Shown here: one piece after another, positions 1 to 8,610 of the stretch
Layout: each line of letters starts with the position of its first letter
How positions within the stretch are numbered: the first letter of the stretch is position 1
Origin: Buttiauxella ferragutiae
GTDB taxonomy: Bacteria > Pseudomonadota > Gammaproteobacteria > Enterobacterales > Enterobacteriaceae
Assembly (NCBI RefSeq): GCF_001654915.1
Contig: NZ_LXEQ01000048.1
Strand: one strand, 5' to 3'
DNA: 64,000 bases
The notes under the pieces: model-generated
The model's database searches: none
Told to the model about the DNA's origin: nothing
Seen by the model: the letters and a program-made list of their open reading frames with translations, nothing else
Made by a program: the position numbers and the translations under genes

Positions 1-757
1 CTTGCCCGGCGATATGCACCCTGTCGCCGACTAACTGGCAGCGTAAATCACCACCGCGTTGGGAAACCTGGCGAGCCAACATCTGTGTTTTACCAAGCTT
101 TTGAGCCCAATAAGGGATCAGCATGGTATGCGTCGATCCGGTGACGGGATCTTCGGTAATTGACGACGCGGGCGAGAAGAAACGGCTGACAAAATCATAG
201 CCTTCGTCATTGGCCGGTGCGGTGATACAAACCTTTTGATTCAGCCCCAGCATCAGCTGGAAGTCAGGTTTTATTGCTTCAACCTGCTGTTGCGTACTGA
301 GCACTACGGTGTAAGTACGCCCCAGGCGGACTTCCTGATATTCACTGATCCCCAATGAGTCCAGCAACAACTGCGGCGGTGTGACCGGCTCGCTGCTGGT
401 GGCCGGGAAATCCAGAGTTAACCAATCGCCATTTCGCGTGACGGTCAACGGGCCCACAAATCGCGTTGAAAACTGAATTGCAGTTTCCGGGTAATTCAGA
501 TATTCAAAAATCACATGCGCGCTTGCCAGCGTTGCATGGCCACAAAGGTTTACCTCCCCTTGCGTGGTAAACCAACGCAACTCAAAACCCTCATCGGTGG
601 TGACAAAAAAAGCTGTTTCCGATTGATTATGCTGTCGTGCCATTGCCAGTAAGGTTGCATCTGGCAGCCATTCCGTCAGCGGGCAAACCGCAGCAGCATT
701 GCCACCAAAAGTGGTGTCCGTAAACGCATCGACCATATAAAAATCAATTTGCTGCAT
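1..757 (-). CDS. PhzF-family isomerase-like protein (3' end cut by window)
   Basis: This is a PhzF/YddE-fold protein; family members are isomerases or epimerase-like enzymes, and most enteric paralogues have no proven substrate. The N-terminus reads MQQIDFYMVDAFTDTTFGGN, typical of the family. The SETAFF motif near residue 46 carries the conserved acidic residue. GEVNLCGHAT follows, and the second-half signature PVTGSTHTMLIPYW is present. The ATG at 757 is preceded by GAGGGAG at good spacing. The gene runs off the left edge, so the last residues are missing. It is divergent from sotB, with about 165 bases between. Family assignment is sure; substrate is unknown. Confidence 0.9.
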   Translation of the reverse strand, partial: MQQIDFYMVDAFTDTTFGGNAAAVCPLTEWLPDATLLAMARQHNQSETAFFVTTDEGFELRWFTTQGEVNLCGHATLASAHVIFEYLNYPETAIQFSTRFVGPLTVTRNGDWLTLDFPATSSEPVTPPQLLLDSLGISEYQEVRLGRTYTVVLSTQQQVEAIKPDFQLMLGLNQKVCITAPANDEGYDFVSRFFSPASSITEDPVTGSTHTMLIPYWAQKLGKTQMLARQVSQRGGDLRCQLVGDRVHIAGQ

Positions 758-923
758 GGCATTTTCTCCCTCGGTAAGCCTATGACTTCTACCATGTCAT
801 AACTTCCATGAAAATCACCACAATAAAATGAGACTTAAATCACAAAATTGGTTGTACAGCTGGTTTGATGGTTTTATGATCGCCTGCTCACCACTCTTTC
901 TAAAACCTGCGCGAATACCATCT

Positions 924-2120
924 ATGACTATAAGCAAAGTCTCACGCAAAACGGCGTGGCTACGCGTCGTTACGCTCGCTGTCGCGGCCTTTATTTTTAA
1001 CACCACGGAATTTGTCCCGGTTGGTTTACTGTCTGACATTGCCGATAGTTTTGGTATGCAGACTGCGCAAGTCGGGATCATGCTAACTATCTACGCATGG
1101 GTGGTGGCGCTAATGTCCCTTCCCTTTATGCTGTTAACCAGTCAGGTCGAACGAAAACGATTATTGGTCAGTATTTTCGTCTTATTTATCGTAAGCCACG
1201 TGCTCTCATTCGTCGCCTGGAGCTTCCCGGTGTTGGTGATTAGCCGCATTGGGATTGCCTTTGCCCACGCCATATTCTGGTCAATTACCGCGTCGCTGGC
1301 GATTCGTATGGCACCGGCCGGGAAAAAGGCTCAAGCACTCAGCTTGATAGCCACTGGTACCGCGCTGGCGATGGTTTTAGGTTTGCCGCTTGGACGGATC
1401 GTTGGGCAATATTTCGGCTGGCGTACCACTTTCTTCGCTATTGGTGTCGTCGCCGCACTCACGCTGTTCTGTGTGATGAAACTGCTGCCTAAATTGCCAA
1501 GCGAACACTCAGGTTCGCTGAAAAGTTTGCCGTTGCTGTTTAAACGCCCAGCCCTGGTGAGCTTATATGTATTGGTCGCGGTGGTGGTGACCGCGCATTA
1601 CACCGCCTACAGCTACATCGAACCGTTCGTACAAACCGTAGCCGGATTGAGTGCGAATGTGGCGACTCTGCTACTGTTGGTGCTGGGTGCCGCAGGGATT
1701 ATTGGCAGCGTGCTGTTTGGTAAACTGGGCAATCGCCATTCATCAACGCTGGTCAGCGGTTCGATCGGTTTACTGGTGTTGTGCCTCGCGTTGTTACTGC
1801 CTGCCGCGCAAAGCAGCACTCAGCTCACTCTGTTATGCCTGTTCTGGGGAATCGCCATTATGGTTATCACCCTCGGCATGCAGGTGAAAGTTTTGGCACT
1901 GGCACCCGATGCAACCGATGTTTCTATGGCGTTATTCTCAGGGATTTTTAATCTCGGGATTGGCGCGGGCGCGTTGGTAGGTAACCAGGTTAGCCTGCAT
2001 TTTGATATGTCGAGTATTGGGCTGGTGGGGGCTGTTCCGGCACTGGTGGCGCTTATCGTTTCAGTATTAATTTTCCGTCGTTGGCCGGTTTCCTTAGAAG
2101 AACAGCACAGCCACGGTTAG
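924..2120 (+). CDS. sotB: SotB sugar efflux transporter (MFS)
   Basis: Inner-membrane major facilitator exporter of sugars and IPTG-like compounds, close to E. coli SotB (YdeA) along its whole length. About 12 hydrophobic segments are visible, and the early FIFNTTEFVPVGLL segment and the central LPLGRIVGQYFGWR motif are typical. An upstream in-frame ATG at 828 exists. The ATG at 924 gives 398 residues starting MTISKVSRKTAWLRVV, which matches the family start, so I prefer it; no strong ribosome site decides. It faces marC convergently across a REP hairpin, as in E. coli. Confidence 0.95.
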   Translation: MTISKVSRKTAWLRVVTLAVAAFIFNTTEFVPVGLLSDIADSFGMQTAQVGIMLTIYAWVVALMSLPFMLLTSQVERKRLLVSIFVLFIVSHVLSFVAWSFPVLVISRIGIAFAHAIFWSITASLAIRMAPAGKKAQALSLIATGTALAMVLGLPLGRIVGQYFGWRTTFFAIGVVAALTLFCVMKLLPKLPSEHSGSLKSLPLLFKRPALVSLYVLVAVVVTAHYTAYSYIEPFVQTVAGLSANVATLLLLVLGAAGIIGSVLFGKLGNRHSSTLVSGSIGLLVLCLALLLPAAQSSTQLTLLCLFWGIAIMVITLGMQVKVLALAPDATDVSMALFSGIFNLGIGAGALVGNQVSLHFDMSSIGLVGAVPALVALIVSVLIFRRWPVSLEEQHSHG

Positions 2121-2135
2121 CCAGGATAAAAGGAT

Positions 2136-2161
2136 GTCGGGTAGCGTTGCGCTTACCCGAC
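2136..2161. repeat. REP-like palindrome
   Basis: A hairpin with arms GTCGGGT and ACCCGAC around a TAGCGTTGCGCT-type loop, between the convergent ends of sotB and marC. The same arm sequence, with GGAT/ATCC variants, recurs in most intergenic gaps of this window. It may also act as a bidirectional transcript end. Confidence 0.75.
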
Positions 2162-2169
2162 ATTCGCGT

Positions 2170-2841
2170 TTATTGGGCTGGAAACTTGGTAATAATCTCT
2201 AGTACCCCGTTAATAATGAACTGAACCCCCATACACACCAGCAGGAAGCCCATCAGGCGCGAAATCGCTTCAATACCGCTCTTGCCGACCAGGCGCATAA
2301 TCGCACCAGAACTGCGTAAACTCCCCCACAAAATCAGCCCTACCAGCGCAAAAATCAGCGGTGGTGCCACCAGCACAACCCAGGCGGGGAAATTGACACC
2401 ATGCTCAACCGTTGACGATGAACTGATGATCATCGCAATGGTCCCCGGCCCCGCCGTACTTGGCATCGCCAATGGGACAAACGCGATATTGGTATCAGGC
2501 TCCTGCTCAAGCTCCTCGGCTTTTGTATGTGCTTCCGGTGATTCATGCGCCTTCTGCTGCGGGAACAGCATGCGGAAACCAATAAAGGCCACAATTAAGC
2601 CACCCGCAATACGCAAGCCCGGTATCGAAATACCAAAGGTGTTCATCACAACTTGCCCAGCGTAGTAAGCCACCATCATGATGATGAATACATTCACTGA
2701 CGCCATCAGCGCAGTTCTATCACGCGCCTTTTTATTCATATCGCCAGCAAGGCCGAGGAACAATGCTACCGTTGTTAACGGGTTAGCCAGCGGCAATAAC
2801 ACCACCAGCCCAAACCCTATGGCCTTTACCAAATCCATCAT
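2170..2841 (-). CDS. marC: MarC family integral membrane protein
   Basis: UPF0056/MarC inner-membrane protein of 223 residues with about six hydrophobic segments, for example around residues 5-30, 45-65 and 70-90. The conserved loop FVPLAMPSTAGPGTIAMII is present. Despite its name, the E. coli homologue has no proven role in the multidrug response. It is divergent from marRAB, and the mar control region lies between them as in E. coli. A short Glu/Lys-rich cytoplasmic loop near residues 94-115 separates the two halves. Confidence 0.95.
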   Translation of the reverse strand: MMDLVKAIGFGLVVLLPLANPLTTVALFLGLAGDMNKKARDRTALMASVNVFIIMMVAYYAGQVVMNTFGISIPGLRIAGGLIVAFIGFRMLFPQQKAHESPEAHTKAEELEQEPDTNIAFVPLAMPSTAGPGTIAMIISSSSTVEHGVNFPAWVVLVAPPLIFALVGLILWGSLRSSGAIMRLVGKSGIEAISRLMGFLLVCMGVQFIINGVLEIITKFPAQ

Positions 2842-2940
2842 CTTCTAACCCTTAATTGCAGTGACTTTTCGCGATTCAGAGTATAGCAGTCACCCTTCGC
2901 GCATTCGTTACAGAACTGTATGTATGTTAACAATTGAACC

Positions 2941-3040
2941 GTTTTAGCTATTTGTGTCATCACATATTCATAACGTTGACATATGCTTGCCTGAGCAATA
3001 ATATCTGCCGTGATTAAATATACTTGCCTGGGCAATAATA
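2941..3040 (+). promoter_or_regulatory. marO: marRAB promoter, marbox and two MarR operators
   Basis: A marbox-like element GTTTTAGCTATTTGTGTCAT lies at 2941-2960. The sigma-70 promoter has -35 TTGACA at 2976-2981 and -10 TAATAT at 2999-3004 with a 17-base spacer. Two near-identical MarR palindromes follow: TTGCCTGAGCAA at 2987-2998, inside the spacer, and TTGCCTGGGCAA at 3024-3035, just before the marR start. This is the E. coli marO arrangement: MarR represses from both sites, and MarA, SoxS or Rob activate from the marbox. Confidence 0.93.
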
Positions 3041-3475
3041 GTGAAAAACACTAACGATCTGTTTAACGAGGTGATTCCGCTTGGAAGACTGATTCATATG
3101 GTTAACCAACATAAGGATCGCCTGCTAAACGATCATCTTTCCCCACTCGATATCACCGCTACGCAATTTAAGGTGCTTTGCAGCATTTATTGCGAAGAGT
3201 GCGTACAGCCTGTCGAGTTGAAAAAAGCCTTATCAGTAGACCTGGGTGCGTTAACTCGCATGTTGGACCGCCTGCTGAGCAAGGGGTGGATTGAACGGTT
3301 GCCTAATCCCAACGACAAACGCGGTGTACTGGTACGATTGACTCCGGAAGGGAAAACATTGTGCGAAAAATGTCACCAACTTGTCGGAAAAAACCTGCAT
3401 CAAGAACTGACTAAAAACCTGACAGCAGATGAAGTGACCACACTTTATCAACTGCTGACAAAGGTATTGCCGTAA
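3041..3475 (+). CDS. marR: MarR, repressor of the mar operon
   Basis: Winged-helix repressor of 144 residues, the same length as E. coli MarR and nearly colinear with it. The N-terminal dimer segment DLFNEVIPLGRLIHMV, the recognition helix VDLGALTRMLDRL and the wing NPNDKRGVLVRLT are all visible. The start is GTG, as in E. coli, placed directly after operator II. Cysteines at about residues 47, 51 and 54 and near 108-111 resemble those linked to copper/oxidant sensing in the E. coli protein. First gene of marRAB; binding of phenolics or oxidation releases it from marO. Confidence 0.97.
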   Translation: MKNTNDLFNEVIPLGRLIHMVNQHKDRLLNDHLSPLDITATQFKVLCSIYCEECVQPVELKKALSVDLGALTRMLDRLLSKGWIERLPNPNDKRGVLVRLTPEGKTLCEKCHQLVGKNLHQELTKNLTADEVTTLYQLLTKVLP

Positions 3476-3495
3476 AACCTGAAAAGAGGTGAACG

Positions 3496-3870
3496 ATGTC
3501 CAGACGAAACAATGATTCAATCACCATTCAAAGCATTTTGGACTGGATTGAAGAAAACCTGGAAACCCCTCTGTCGCTAGAGAAGGTTTCGCAGCGTTCG
3601 GGCTACTCGAAGTGGCACCTGCAACGGATGTTTAAAAAAGAGACCGGCCATTCATTAGGCCAATACATCCGCAATCGCAAATTGACTGAGATCGCCCTCA
3701 AGCTGAAACAAAGCAACGAGCCGATTCTCTATTTGGCAGAGCAGTATGGGTTTGAGTCGCAACAGACGCTCACTCGGACCTTCAAGAATTACTTTTCTGT
3801 ACCTCCTCATCGGTTCCGCGTTGCGTGTTCAGGTGGTGAAGGAAAGTATATTCATCCGCTAAATCATTAA
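3496..3870 (+). CDS. marA: MarA, AraC-family activator
   Basis: Small monomeric AraC/XylS activator of 124 residues made of two helix-turn-helix motifs: SLEKVSQRSGYSKWHLQRMF near residues 29-48 and the second around ILYLAEQYGFESQQTLTRTF. It turns on efflux (acrAB-tolC), micF and other mar/sox/rob genes from marboxes. It lies 20 bases after marR in the same operon, with GAGGTG before the ATG. The C-terminal tail after residue 108 differs from E. coli but keeps the HPLNH ending. Confidence 0.97.
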   Translation: MSRRNNDSITIQSILDWIEENLETPLSLEKVSQRSGYSKWHLQRMFKKETGHSLGQYIRNRKLTEIALKLKQSNEPILYLAEQYGFESQQTLTRTFKNYFSVPPHRFRVACSGGEGKYIHPLNH

Positions 3871-3922
3871 TATTGTTAACAAACGCTATGCAACCGTCTG
3901 TTGATTCAGACACCGAGGATTT

Positions 3923-4132
3923 ATGAAACGTTACATCTCCGCGGCAAGCCTGCTTTTGATTCTGGCTTCCACTAACGCTCTGGCGGAGCAATCAACCCAA
4001 TTCAGTGCCACGCAAGCCAATCATGGCAACATGATTATCCCCGCGTCTGAAAACTGTGCTGACGATAGCCACATGATGGGTGACAAGTCTGAGTTGCTGG
4101 GTACGCCGTATTACCGCGACAACAGCCACTAA
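3923..4132 (+). CDS. marB: MarB, small periplasmic mar-operon protein
   Basis: A 69-residue protein with a clear signal peptide (MKRYISAASLLLILASTNALA, cleavage after ALA). The mature part is short and polar, with one Cys near residue 54 and the ending LLGTPYYRDNSH. Position after marA, length and ending match MarB of E. coli, which is periplasmic and mildly lowers marA expression by an unknown route. GAGGA precedes the ATG. Confidence 0.92.
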   Translation: MKRYISAASLLLILASTNALAEQSTQFSATQANHGNMIIPASENCADDSHMMGDKSELLGTPYYRDNSH

Positions 4133-4142
4133 TCTCTACCAT

Positions 4143-4167
4143 GGCGGGTCTGGAACGCTGACCCGCC
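4143..4167. terminator. Hairpin after marRAB
   Basis: Perfect 8-bp arms GGCGGGTC and GACCCGCC with a 9-base loop lie between the convergent ends of marB and eamA. There is no clear T-run on either side, so it could be a transcript-stabilising hairpin rather than a classical terminator. Confidence 0.55.
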
Positions 4168-4174
4168 CGGCACA

Positions 4175-5068
4175 CTAATTCGTCACCGTTCTGCGCACCC
4201 GCAAGCCGAAGACATTAATATACAATCCGCCCATAATCAGCAGCGCCCCCGCTAACTGTGTCATCGACAAGGTTTCCCCCAGCAGCCATGCGGCACTCGC
4301 CATCCCGACAACCGGCACCAGTAACGATAACGGTGCAACACGCCAGGTTTCGTAGCGCCCCAGCAAACTTCCCCAAATCCCGTAACCAACAATTGTTGCT
4401 ACAAATGCGAGATAAACCAGCGACAAAATCGTCGTCATATCAATGGCTATCAGGCTTTGCCACATCACGGCTGCCCCATCGAACAGAAAACTGGCGGCAA
4501 AGAATGGCAGTACCGGAATTAATGCACTCCACACCACCAAAGACATAATTGGCGGACGCGCCTCCAGCTGCATAATTTTCTTATTGAAGATATTGCCGCA
4601 TGCCCAGCTAAACGCCGCGGCCAGCGTCAGCATAAAACCGAGCAAAGCCACATGTTGCCCACCAAGACTGCCTTCAATCAGCACCAGTACACCGATAACA
4701 GCTAAGGAAATCCCCGCCTGTTGCTTGCCTTGCAGACGTTCTTTGAAGACACAAGCGCCGAGGATAATAGTGAAGAACGCCTGCGCCTGAAGCACCAGTG
4801 AAGCCAGCCCCGCAGGCATGCCAAATTTAATGGCGCTGAACAAAAATGCAAACTGCCCAAAACTGATCGTCAGCCCGTAAGCGGCCAGCAAGCGAAAAGG
4901 AATTTTCGGACGCGCGACAAACAGTAACGCAGGGAAAGCAACCAGCAAGAAACGCAGACCAGCCAATAACAGCGGCGGCATATTATGCAGCCCCATTTTG
5001 ATCACTACGAAATTCAGCCCCCACACCACTACGACCAGCATCGCCAGCAGTCCATCTTTGCGCGTCAT
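4175..5068 (-). CDS. eamA: EamA, O-acetylserine/cysteine exporter (DMT family)
   Basis: Ten-helix drug/metabolite transporter of 297 residues with two EamA repeats (about 5-135 and 145-285). It begins MTRKDGLLAMLVVVVWGLNF and contains PPLLLAGLRFLLVAFPALLF, both typical of E. coli EamA (YdeD). The E. coli protein exports O-acetylserine and cysteine pathway metabolites. Place between marB and ydeE is as in E. coli. AGAGGTCGA precedes the ATG. Confidence 0.94.
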   Translation of the reverse strand: MTRKDGLLAMLVVVVWGLNFVVIKMGLHNMPPLLLAGLRFLLVAFPALLFVARPKIPFRLLAAYGLTISFGQFAFLFSAIKFGMPAGLASLVLQAQAFFTIILGACVFKERLQGKQQAGISLAVIGVLVLIEGSLGGQHVALLGFMLTLAAAFSWACGNIFNKKIMQLEARPPIMSLVVWSALIPVLPFFAASFLFDGAAVMWQSLIAIDMTTILSLVYLAFVATIVGYGIWGSLLGRYETWRVAPLSLLVPVVGMASAAWLLGETLSMTQLAGALLIMGGLYINVFGLRVRRTVTN

Positions 5069-5258
5069 ACTTCGACCTCTGTTGATATTACAAATTTGTT
5101 AAAATTTACGGCTAAACTAACAGTTTGAATAGATACAGTTGGCACTTTAAAGCTTAGATACAGAAAGCATTCCCTGATAAACGGCATCTATACTTTGCCA
5201 AATCTTCATGCTAAATCTGATAACCCCCAATTAATCATTAATAAAAACAAACGATAAA

Positions 5259-6470
5259 ATGGTTTCTTTAGCAACGCGTTTCTCTGGCAAGCAACTCTCC
5301 ATCAGCGTTTTACTGCTCTCCTCACTGTTACTGACCGTAGGACGTGGGCTAACGCTCCCCTTCATGACCATTTACCTTTCCCGGCAATACAACATGCCGT
5401 TAAACGAAATTGGCATGGCGCTGACGATGGCTCTCACCGCTGGGGTGGTTTTCAGCCTGTGGTTTGGCATCCTGGCAGATAAGTTCGACAAGAAAAAATA
5501 CATGCTGCTGGCAATTGTGATTTTTCTCGGCGGATTTTTCGCGATCCCGCTGGTGAATAACGCCGTTCTGGTGGTGGTATTTTACTCGCTGATTAACTGC
5601 GCTTATTCGGTGTTTGCGACGGTGCTAAAAGGCTATTTTTCTGACACGCTGGAAATTCACCAGAAACCGAAAATTTTCTCGCTCAATTACACCTTCGCCA
5701 ATATCGGTTGGACGGTTGGCCCGCCGATTGGCACGCTGGCGGTGTTCTACAGCACTAACCTGCCATTCTGGTTATCCGGCCTGACGGCGATCATTCCGTT
5801 TATCGTGATTAGCCGTTATGTGCATAGCGTGCCGGTGAGTGAACTCCAGCAAGACAGCAACGTCAGGCTTTCGCCGTTGCAAATGCTCAAAGATAAGGCG
5901 CTGATGTATTTCACTTTGTCGGCGTTCCTCGGCTCGCTGGTCTTCGGCTCGTTCGCCGCATGTTTATCGCAGTATGCAATTGCCATCTCTGATTCGGATC
6001 TGGCACAAAAAGTGGTGGGTGTGGTTCTGCCAGTGAATGCGTTTGTGGTGGTGGTTTTTCAATACATGGTTGGTAAACGCATTCGCCCGGATAACATTAA
6101 AAAGCTGATGGCATACGGCACGCTATTTTTCATCGCCGGACTGGCAGGCTTTATGATTTCCGGCGACAACTTACTGTTGTGGGGCTTATCGGCGGCGGTG
6201 TTTACTCTCGGCGAGCTTATCTTCGCCCCTGGTGAATATATGCTGGTGGATAACATTGCCCCAGCGGGACTGAAAGCCAGCTATTTCTCAGCCCAACAAT
6301 TGGGATGGTTAGGCGGCGCATGTAATCCACTATTCACTGGATTAATGCTGACCTGGTTGCCGCCGTATATGCTGTTTGTGGTATTGATGGCCGCCATCGC
6401 GCTGGCTTATTTGATGGTTGTGAAAGGGATGGCGGCCAAGCAAACCGAACCGCAGGTCGGACAAGCGTAG
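5259..6470 (+). CDS. ydeE: YdeE-like MFS transporter
   Basis: Twelve-helix MFS protein of 403 residues, with LLLTVGRGLTLPFMTIYLSR and the MFS loop FGILADKFDKKKYMLL near residues 68-85. It aligns throughout with E. coli YdeE, for which export of small dipeptides or arabinose-like sugars has been proposed. The position next to eamA agrees. Its ribosome site is weak (the upstream stretch is A-rich), so the exact start among the first codons is uncertain. Confidence 0.92.
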   Translation: MVSLATRFSGKQLSISVLLLSSLLLTVGRGLTLPFMTIYLSRQYNMPLNEIGMALTMALTAGVVFSLWFGILADKFDKKKYMLLAIVIFLGGFFAIPLVNNAVLVVVFYSLINCAYSVFATVLKGYFSDTLEIHQKPKIFSLNYTFANIGWTVGPPIGTLAVFYSTNLPFWLSGLTAIIPFIVISRYVHSVPVSELQQDSNVRLSPLQMLKDKALMYFTLSAFLGSLVFGSFAACLSQYAIAISDSDLAQKVVGVVLPVNAFVVVVFQYMVGKRIRPDNIKKLMAYGTLFFIAGLAGFMISGDNLLLWGLSAAVFTLGELIFAPGEYMLVDNIAPAGLKASYFSAQQLGWLGGACNPLFTGLMLTWLPPYMLFVVLMAAIALAYLMVVKGMAAKQTEPQVGQA

Positions 6471-6496
6471 GTCGGATAAGCGCAGCGTCATCCGAC
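6471..6496. repeat. REP-like palindrome
   Basis: Arms GTCGGAT and ATCCGAC around AAGCGCAGCGTC, starting directly after the ydeE stop. A half copy (GGTCGGACAAGCG) overlaps the ydeE 3' end itself. Same family as the other REP-like hairpins in the window. Confidence 0.75.
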
Positions 6497-6510
6497 ATTT
6501 ATGGCTTACG

Positions 6511-7686
6511 CTAAACCAAATCTTTTCGATACTGAATAAAGCCCGGCTTATCCGCTAACTTGTCATATAACGCCTGGCCTGCGGCATTGGTTTCATGGGT
6601 ATGCCAGTACACTCGCTGGCAACTTTTCGCCTGAGCATGCTGATAAACCCCTTCGATTAATGCCCGCCCGATGCCTTTGCCGCGTGATTCAGGCGCGGTA
6701 AACAGATCCTCAAGATAACAATGATCTTCTGCCGACCAGGTGCCTCGGTGGTAAACCATATGGGTAAAACCGACCATTTTCCCCTGCCCGTCAAACGCCC
6801 CCAGCGCAAACATCGGTTCGTTAGCGTCAAGCATTCTGCGCCACGTCAGTTGGCTAATTTCATCACTGAGCTGGCTGTTGTAAAACGTCAAATAACCCTG
6901 CCATAAAACAGCCCACGCCGCGTGATCGCCCTCTTCCAGTGCTCTGACTTGCAGCGTGTTTCTGCTGTCGGCTGGCCGATGGTGGCTCAGGCTTTCACGA
7001 ATCTGCGCCAACCCCTGTTTCTGCACGCCATCCGGCATATTCCCAACGCAAAGCCAGCTTTCAAATGCCTGCTGAATCAGCGGCCATTCGCTATCGAGAA
7101 TCGAAAACCACGCGGTATCGCGAGTGCGCTGCTTGTACACCACGGCCTGGCGGAATAACCCTTCATAACGGAAGCCAAGGCGGATCGCCGCATGGCGCGA
7201 TGGGCCATTCAGACTGTCACATTTCCATTCATAGCGGCGATAGCCCAGGTCAAAGGCATATTTCATCAGCAGATAATGGGCTTCGGTAGCCTGAACAGTG
7301 CGCTGCAGCAACGGCGAATACATCACAAAACCGACTTCAACTACCCCGTTCGCCGGGTCGATACGCATTAGTGACAGCGTTCCCCAGGCCTTGCCGCTCT
7401 GGCAATCGACAACCGCAAAGTGCAGCGGGTCGTTGCTCTGCGCGGCGCTGGCAATAAAGTCGGCAAATTGCTGTTGCTCAGCAAACGGCCCAATACTCAG
7501 ATACGTCCAGCCACGGCCATCTTGCGCCGTATTCCATGCGGCCCACAAATCTGCACTATGTGCGTCAGATAGCGGTTCGAGGCGGCAAAAGCGCCCTTCC
7601 AGCACCCTACGTTGCGGGCGCGGGCACGGCTGCCAGGCTGGCAGAGCATGGCCTACTGGTTGTTGATATTCGTTTAATCCACTCAA
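6511..7686 (-). CDS. Tandem GNAT acetyltransferase fusion
   Basis: About 391 residues containing two GNAT domains. The N-terminal one is RimJ/RimL-like: RVLEGRFCRLEPL, then YRRYEWKCDSLNGPSRHAAIRLGFRYEG. The C-terminal one (about 245-390) is a classical acetyltransferase with the CoA loop ESRGKGIGRALIEGVY and the ending HTHETNAAGQALYDKL. Substrates are unknown; small amines or protein N-termini are typical for the families. I chose a TTG start (LSGLNEYQQPVGHALP) because GGTGAGG lies six bases before it. A GTG four codons upstream is the alternative. It is convergent with ydeE. Confidence 0.8.
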   Translation of the reverse strand: MSGLNEYQQPVGHALPAWQPCPRPQRRVLEGRFCRLEPLSDAHSADLWAAWNTAQDGRGWTYLSIGPFAEQQQFADFIASAAQSNDPLHFAVVDCQSGKAWGTLSLMRIDPANGVVEVGFVMYSPLLQRTVQATEAHYLLMKYAFDLGYRRYEWKCDSLNGPSRHAAIRLGFRYEGLFRQAVVYKQRTRDTAWFSILDSEWPLIQQAFESWLCVGNMPDGVQKQGLAQIRESLSHHRPADSRNTLQVRALEEGDHAAWAVLWQGYLTFYNSQLSDEISQLTWRRMLDANEPMFALGAFDGQGKMVGFTHMVYHRGTWSAEDHCYLEDLFTAPESRGKGIGRALIEGVYQHAQAKSCQRVYWHTHETNAAGQALYDKLADKPGFIQYRKDLV

Positions 7687-7789
7687 GCGACGCCTCACCA
7701 GGTTTTGACATTAGTCTCCTGAATATAAACAACTAAAGGCACAACACAAAGAACCAAAATGTGGCCGTTTTTGTAGACCATACCGTGGT

Positions 7790-8488
7790 TTAAATGGCAA
7801 CAAGCCCTCTTACCCCATCGGTTTCCATATTCGCTCCCGCGCCGCGTTGAATGATTGAACCGCGCGACATGACTAAATAGCTGTCGGCAAGGTCGGCGGC
7901 GAAGTCATAAAATTGTTCGACCAGCAAAATAGCCATATCGCCTTTTGCGGCAAGACTACTAATAACCTGACCGATCTCCTTAATCACCGAAGGCTGTATC
8001 CCTTCGGTCGGCTCGTCCAGAATCAGCAACTGCGGTTTACAGGCCAGCGCACGGCCAATGGCCAGTTGCTGCTGTTGCCCACCGGAAAGATCGCCGCCGC
8101 GCCGCTGCTTCATCTCTTTGAGTACCGGAAACAAGTGATAAATCTCTTCCGGCACTTGTTTAGCTTCACGCCCGGTAAAACGTGAAAGCCCCATCAGCAG
8201 ATTTTCTTCGACCGTTAAGCGCGGGAAAATCTCGCGGCCCTGCGGCACATAGGCAATTCCTGCCTGTACGCGCTGGTGTGGTTTGCGGCTGGTGATATTA
8301 TTTTTCTGCCAGTTCACGCTGCCGGATTTTGCCGGGATCAACCCCATCAGGCATTTCAGCAGCGTGCTTTTCCCCACGCCATTGCGCCCCAGCAGGCAGG
8401 TGACTTCACCAATCTTTGCTTCAAACGAGACGCCGCGCAGAATATGGCTGCCGCCGTAGTATTGGTTTAGATCGTTGACTATGAGCAT
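7790..8488 (-). CDS. urtE: Urea ABC transporter ATPase UrtE
   Basis: LivF-type ATPase of 232 residues, the last gene of the urea transporter set. Walker A is GRNGVGKST near residue 34, the signature is LSGGQQQQLAIGRALA, and Walker B is LLILDEPTEGIQPSVI, the form typical of UrtE. It powers, with UrtD, the UrtBC permease. It is separated from urtD by about 120 bases filled with two REP-like hairpins, while the other urt genes overlap, so urtE mRNA may be uncoupled from the rest. Confidence 0.94.
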   Translation of the reverse strand: MLIVNDLNQYYGGSHILRGVSFEAKIGEVTCLLGRNGVGKSTLLKCLMGLIPAKSGSVNWQKNNITSRKPHQRVQAGIAYVPQGREIFPRLTVEENLLMGLSRFTGREAKQVPEEIYHLFPVLKEMKQRRGGDLSGGQQQQLAIGRALACKPQLLILDEPTEGIQPSVIKEIGQVISSLAAKGDMAILLVEQFYDFAADLADSYLVMSRGSIIQRGAGANMETDGVRGLVAI

Positions 8489-8506
8489 AGTTATCCCCGC
8501 GTTTGT

Positions 8507-8605
8507 GTCGGATGACGCTTCGCTTATCCGACCTACATGGACAGTTTTAGGGTGGAAACACGAAGCATGAAGTTGTAGGGTGGAAAAGCGCAGCGTCCTC
8601 CACCA
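8507..8605. repeat. Two REP-like hairpins between urtD and urtE
   Basis: One palindrome has arms GTCGGAT/ATCCGAC (8507-8532). A second, imperfect one follows around 8573-8605 (GTAGGGTGG...CCTCCACC). They sit inside the urt operon and may set the relative expression of urtE. Confidence 0.65.
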
Positions 8606-8610
8606 TGAAT

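Noticed and set aside
2838..3035. A 65-codon minus-strand frame between marC and marR
   Set aside because: It covers the mar promoter, marbox and both MarR operators, and encodes nothing recognisable.
5139..5154. TGGCACTTTAAAGCTT upstream of ydeE as a sigma-54 promoter
   Set aside because: GG and GC are one base too close (nine instead of ten between them), which inactivates sigma-54 promoters.
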